Shown here: positions 58,965 to 64,000 of the stretch, in pieces | Numbering within the stretch: the stretch's first letter is position 1 | Layout: the number at the start of each line of letters is the position of its first letter | Assembly: GCA_021292105.1 (NCBI GenBank) | Contig: CM037861.1 | Location: forward strand, 34,626,172-34,690,171 | DNA length: 64,000 nt | DNA from: Anadara kagoshimensis | Taxonomy: Eukaryota > Mollusca > Bivalvia > Arcoida > Arcidae | Reading direction: 5' to 3' | The notes under the pieces: generated by a model | The model's database searches: none | Told to the model about the DNA's origin: nothing | What the model saw: only the letters and a program-made list of their open reading frames with translations | Position numbers and translations under genes: made by a program

Positions 58965-60305
58965 GCATATACATGTATTTACAGACCAGAAGTAACAGGT
59001 GTTTGTTTCTTAAGTCTCTGTATTTACATACCAGAAGCTATAGATGTTTGTTTCTCAAGTCTATGTATTTACAGACCAGAAGTAACAGGTGTTTGTTTCT
59101 CAAGTCTCTGTATTTACATACCAAAAGCTATAGATGTTTGTTTCTCAAGTCTCTGTATTTACATACCAGAAGTTATAGATGTTTGTTTCTCAAGTCTCTG
59201 TATTTACAGAACAGAAGTTACAGGTGTTTGTTTCTCAAGTCTATGTATTTACAGACCAGAAGTAACAAGTGTTTGTTTCTCAAGTCTCTGTATTTACATA
59301 CCAAAAGCTATAGATGTTTGTTTCTCAAGTCTCTGTATTTACATACCAAAAGCTATAGATGTTTGTTTCTCAAGTCTCTGTATTTACATACCAAAAGCTA
59401 TAGATGTTTGTTTCTCAAGTCTCTGTATTTACATACCAGAAGTTATAGATGTTTGTTTCTCAAGTCTATGTATTTACATACCAGAAGTTATAGATGTTTG
59501 TTTCTCAAGTCTCTGTATTTACATACCAAAAGCTATAGATGTTTGTTTCTCAAGTCTCTGTATTTACATACCAGAAGTTATAGATGTTTGTTTCTCAACT
59601 CTATGTATTTACATACCAGAAGTTATAGATGTTTGTTTCTCAAGTCTATGTATTTACATACCAGAAGCTATAGATGTTTGTTTCTCAAGTCTATGTATTT
59701 ACATACCAGAAGTTATAGATGTTTGTTTCTCAAGTCTCTGTATTTACATACCAAAAGCTATAGGTGTTTGTTTCTCAAGTCTCTGTATTTACAGACCAGA
59801 AGTTACAGGTGTTTGTTTCTCTAGTCTCTGTATTTACAGACCAGAAGTTTTAGATGTTTGTTTCTCTAGTCTCTGTATTTACAGACCAGAAGTTATAGAT
59901 GTTTGTTTCTTAAGTCTCTGTATTTACATACCAAAAGCTATAGGTGTTTGTTTCTCAAGTCTCTGTATTTACAGACCAGAAGTTTTAGATGTTTGTTTCT
60001 CTAGTCTCTGTATTTACATACCAAAAGTTACAGGTGTTTGTTTCTCAAATCTCTGTATTTACAGACCAGAAGTTTTAGATGTTTGTTTCTCTAGTCTCTG
60101 TATTTACAGACCAGAAGTTATAGATGTTTGTTTCTCAAGTCTCTGTATTTACATACCAAAAGCTATAGATGTTTGTTTCTCAAATCTCTGTATTTACATA
60201 CCAGACATTATAGATGTTTGTTTCTCAAGTCTCTGTATTTACAGAACAGAAGTTATAGATGTTTGTTTCTCCAGTCTCTGTATTTACAGACCAAAAGATA
60301 CAAAT
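58965..60305. repeat. 45-bp minisatellite, about 30 units
   Basis: Units carry TGTATTTACATACCAGAAGC, TATAGATGTTTGTTTCTCAA and GTCTC. Units differ at a few fixed positions (ACAGACC or ACATACC; GCTATAG, GTTATAG, GTAACAG or GTTTTAG). The 3n length and absence of stops give an open frame from ATG 58944 (CIYIPEAIDVCFSSL repeats). Confidence 0.95.
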
Positions 60306-63300
60306 ATTTGTCTACCAATACCTCATATAATGATGCTCTGTCTAACCGACATCATGATACTGTGTCTAACAATACCTGACATCATGATGCTGTGTCTAAC
60401 AATACCCCACATCATGATGCTGTGTCTAACAATACCGGACATCATGATACTGTGTCTAACAATACCTCATATCATGATACTGTGTCTAACAATACTGGAC
60501 ATCATGAAGCTATGTCTAACAATACCTGACATCATGATACTGTGTCTAACAATACCTGACATCATGATGCTGTGTCTAACAATACCTGACATCATGATGC
60601 TTTGTCTAACAACACCTGGCATCATGATACTGTGTCTAACAATACCTGACATCATGATGCTGTGTCTAACAATACCTGACATCATGATGCTGTGTCTAAC
60701 TATACCTGACATCATGATACTGTGTCTAACATTACCTCACATCATGATGCTGTGTCTAACAATACCTGACATCATGATGTTGTGTCTAACAATACCTCAC
60801 ATCATAATACTGTGTCTAACAATACCGGACATCATGATGCTGTGTCTAACAATATCTGACATCATGATACTGTGTCTAACAATACCTGATATCATGATAC
60901 TGTGTCTAACAATACCTCACATCATGATGCTGTGTCTAACAATACCTGACATCATGATGCTGTGTCTAACAATATCTGACATCATGATGCTGTGTCTAAC
61001 AATACCGGACATCATGATGCTGTGTCTAACAATATCTGACATCATGATACTTTGTCTAACAATACCTGATATCATGATACTGTGTCTAACAATACCTGAC
61101 ATCATGATGCTGTGTCTAACAATACCTGACATCATGATGCTGTGTCTAACAATATCTGACATCATGATACTGTGTCTAACAATACCTCACATCATGATGC
61201 TGTGTCTAACAATACCTGACATCATGATGCTGTGTCTAACAATATCTGACATCATGATGCTGTGTCTAACAATACCGGACATCATGATGCTGTGTCTAAC
61301 AATATCTGACATCATGATACTGTGTCTAACAATACCTCACATCATGATGCTGTGTCTAACAATACCTGACATCATGATGCTGTGTCTAACAATATCTGAC
61401 ATCATGATGCTGTGTCTAACAATACCGGACATCATGATGCTGTGTCTAACAATATCTGACATCATGATACTGTGTCTAACAATACCTGACATCATGATGC
61501 TGTGTCTAACAATACCCCACATCATGATACTGTGTCTAACAATACCTGATATCATGATACTGTGTCTAACAATACCTGACATCATGATGCTGTGTCTAAC
61601 AATACCTGACATCATGATGCTGTGTCTAACAATACCTGATATCATGATACAGTGTCTAACAACACCTGACATCATGATGCTGTGTCTAACAATACCTGAC
61701 ATCATGATGCTGTGTCTAACAATATCTGACATCATGATACTGTGTCTAACAATACCTCACATCATGATGCTGTGTCTAACAATACCTGACATCATGATGC
61801 TGTGTCTAACAATATCTGACATCATGATGCTGTGTCTAACAATACCGGACATCATGATGCTGTGTCTAACAATATCTGACATCATGATACTGTGTCTAAC
61901 AATACCTCACATCATGATGCTGTGTCTAACAATATCTGACATCATGATGCTGTGTCTAACAATACCGGACATCATGATGCTGTGTCTAACAATATCTGAC
62001 ATCATGATACTGTGTCTAACAATACCTGACATCATGATGCTGTGTCTAACAATACCCCACATCTTGATACTGTGTCTAACAATACCTGATATCATGATAC
62101 TGTGTCTAACAATACCTGACATCATGATGCTGTGTCTAACAATACCTGACATCATGATGCTGTGTCTAACAATACCTGATATCATGATACAGTGTCTAAC
62201 AACACCTGACATCATGATGCTGTGTCTAACAATACCTCAAATCATGATGCTGTGTCTAACAATACCTGACATCATGATGCTGTGTGTAACAATACCTCAA
62301 ATCATGATGCTGTGTCTAATAATACCTGACATCATGATGCTGTGTGTAACAATACCTGACATCATGATACTGTGTCTAATAATACCTGACATCATGATGC
62401 TGTGTGTAACAATACCTGACATCATGATGCTGTGTCTAATAATACCTGACATCATGATGCTGTGTCTAACAATACCTCAAATCATGATGCTGTGTCTAAC
62501 AACACCTGACATCATGATGCTGTGTGTAACAATACCTCAAATCATGATGCTGTGTCTAACAACACATGACATCATGATGCTGTGTCTAACAATACCTCAA
62601 ATCATGATGCTGTGTCTAATAATACCTGACATCATGATGCTGTGTGTAACAATACCTCACATCATGATGCTGTGTCTAACAATACCTGACATCATGATAC
62701 TGTGTCTAACAATACCTGACATCATGATGCTGTTTGGACCAATACCTCACATTAGATCCTGTGTCTAACAATACCTGACATCATGATGCTGTGTGTAACA
62801 ATACCTGACATCATGATGCTTTGTCTAACAACACCTGACATCATGATACTGTGTCTAACAATACCTGACATCATGATGCTGTGTCTAACAATACCTGACA
62901 TCATGATGCTGTGTCTAACAATACCTGACATCATGATACTGTGTCTAACAATACCTGACATCATGATGCTGTGTCTAACAATACCCCACATCATAATGCT
63001 GTGTTTAACAATACCTGACATCATGATACTGTGTCTAACAATACCCGACATCATGATGCTGTGTGTAACAATACCTCACATCATGATGCTGTGTCTAACA
63101 ATACCTGACATCATAATGCTGTGTCTAACAATACCTGACATCATGATACTGTGTCTAACAATACCTGACATCATGATGCTGTGTGTAACAATACCTCACA
63201 TCATGATGCTGTGTCTAACAATACCTGACATCATAATGCTGTGTCTAACAATACCTGACATCATGATACTGTGTCTAACAATATCTGACATCATGATGCT

Positions 63301-64000
63301 GAATGTAACAATACCTCACATCATGATGCTGTGTCTAACAATACCTGACATCATAATGCTGTGTCTAACAATACCTCACATCATGATGCTGTGTCTAACA
63401 ACACCTGACATCATGATACTGTGTCTAACAATACCTCACATCATGATACAGTGTCTAACAATACCTGATATCATGATACTGTGTCTAACAATACCTCACA
63501 TCATGATACTGTGTCTAACAATACCTCACATCATGATGCTGTTTGGACCAATACCTCACATCATGATGCTGTGTCTAACAATACCTCACATCATGATACT
63601 GTGTCTAACAATACCTTACATCATGATACTTTGTCTAACAATACCTCACATCATGATACTGAATCTAACAATACCTCACATCATGATGCTGTTTCGACCA
63701 ATACCTCACATCATGATGCTGTGTCTAACAATACCTCACATCATGATACTGTGTCTAACAATACCTGACATCATGATGCTGTGTCTAACAATACCCCACA
63801 TCATGATGCTGTGTCTAACAATACCTGACATCATGATACTTTGTCTAACAATACCTGACATCATGATACTTTGTCTAACAATACCTGACATCATGATGCT
63901 GTGTCTAACAATACCTGACATCATGATGCTGTGTCTAACAATACCTGACATCATGATGCTGTGTCTAACAATACCTGACATCATGATGCTGTTTCGACCT
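60306..64000. repeat. 30-bp minisatellite, about 123 units, runs off the window
   Basis: The unit is CTGTGTCTAACAATACCTGA then CATCATGATG. Variants (CCTCAC, ATCTGAC, ACCGGAC, CCCCAC, GTGTGTAAC, ATGATAC) recur in blocks: 61441-61680 is repeated almost exactly at 61981-62220 (540 bp apart). Both strands are open in the 3n frame (LCLTIPDIMM on plus, MMSGIVRHSI on minus). A 28-bp-type irregularity near 62750 shifts the plus frame and ends the long open frame at 62768. Confidence 0.97.

Noticed and set aside
58944-62768. 1274-residue repetitive protein on the plus strand
   Set aside because: The frame is fully explained by two minisatellites with 3n units lacking stops; the second array is also open on the opposite strand, and no start context or splice signal supports a gene.
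60467-63984. Minus-strand MMSGIVRHSI repeat frames
   Set aside because: They are the antisense reading of the 30-bp minisatellite.
1-64000. LTR retrotransposon or other virus-like element
   Set aside because: No long direct terminal repeats, primer-binding site or recognisable gag, pol or capsid stretch was seen anywhere in the window.

Overview
This is an intron- and repeat-rich, AT-rich animal genome window, most likely from a bivalve mollusc. The support is indirect: a tRNA-derived SINE with a mollusc-type 3' tail, dispersed elements with internal tandem repeats built on TGACCTTGACCTTTGAAC, many minisatellites, and spliced host genes with GT-AG introns. Nothing here is bacterial: there are no operons, no rRNA and no intact tRNA. 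Species assignment is inference.

Two host genes can be built by splicing, both on the minus strand. The first (22775 down to 15886) has five phase-compatible exons encoding a 225-residue single-pass membrane protein with a short Cys-rich N-terminal region; I do not recognise its family. The second is the 3' end of a mitochondrial carrier that best matches uncoupling protein 4 (SLC25A27). It has a terminal exon at 45553-45624 and, about 11 kb upstream, two homologous 103-bp exons in tandem (56555-56657 and 56728-56830). These have identical length and identical splice phases, and both encode the third-repeat matrix helix. They look like mutually exclusive alternative exons, the most interesting biology in the window.

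Layout: 1-1.9 kb has a 53-bp minisatellite and degenerate repeats. 1.9-14.4 kb has a hAT transposase fragment, a 6-kb satellite of 46-bp units, and a 3.8-kb TIR element (10611-14443) with about 17 copies of a GTCYYTGGTGTTAC-like motif in its subterminal zones; a broken inverted copy lies on the other side of the satellite. 14.7-15.7 kb has a 57-bp repeat split by a SINE with clear target-site duplications. 15.8-22.8 kb is the membrane-protein gene, with a 2.9-kb array of 23-bp units in intron 3. 23.3-41 kb holds four large tandem-repeat-bearing elements of one end-sharing superfamily, three of which carry a TA-flanked TIR element inserted inside them, plus a degenerate inverted-repeat-bounded element at 27-30 kb. 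42-46.3 kb has a small TIR element, 45-bp and 36-bp minisatellites, a SINE tail and the carrier's last exon. 48.1-52.7 kb is a near-identical 1.22-kb tandem triplication. 55-58.3 kb has further TIR elements, two of them nested, and the alternative exon pair. 58.96-64 kb is a 45-bp minisatellite running directly into a 30-bp minisatellite that continues past the window end.

The very long open frames in the 17.7-20.6 kb and 58.9-62.8 kb arrays follow from repeat units that lack stop codons. I do not regard them as genes.
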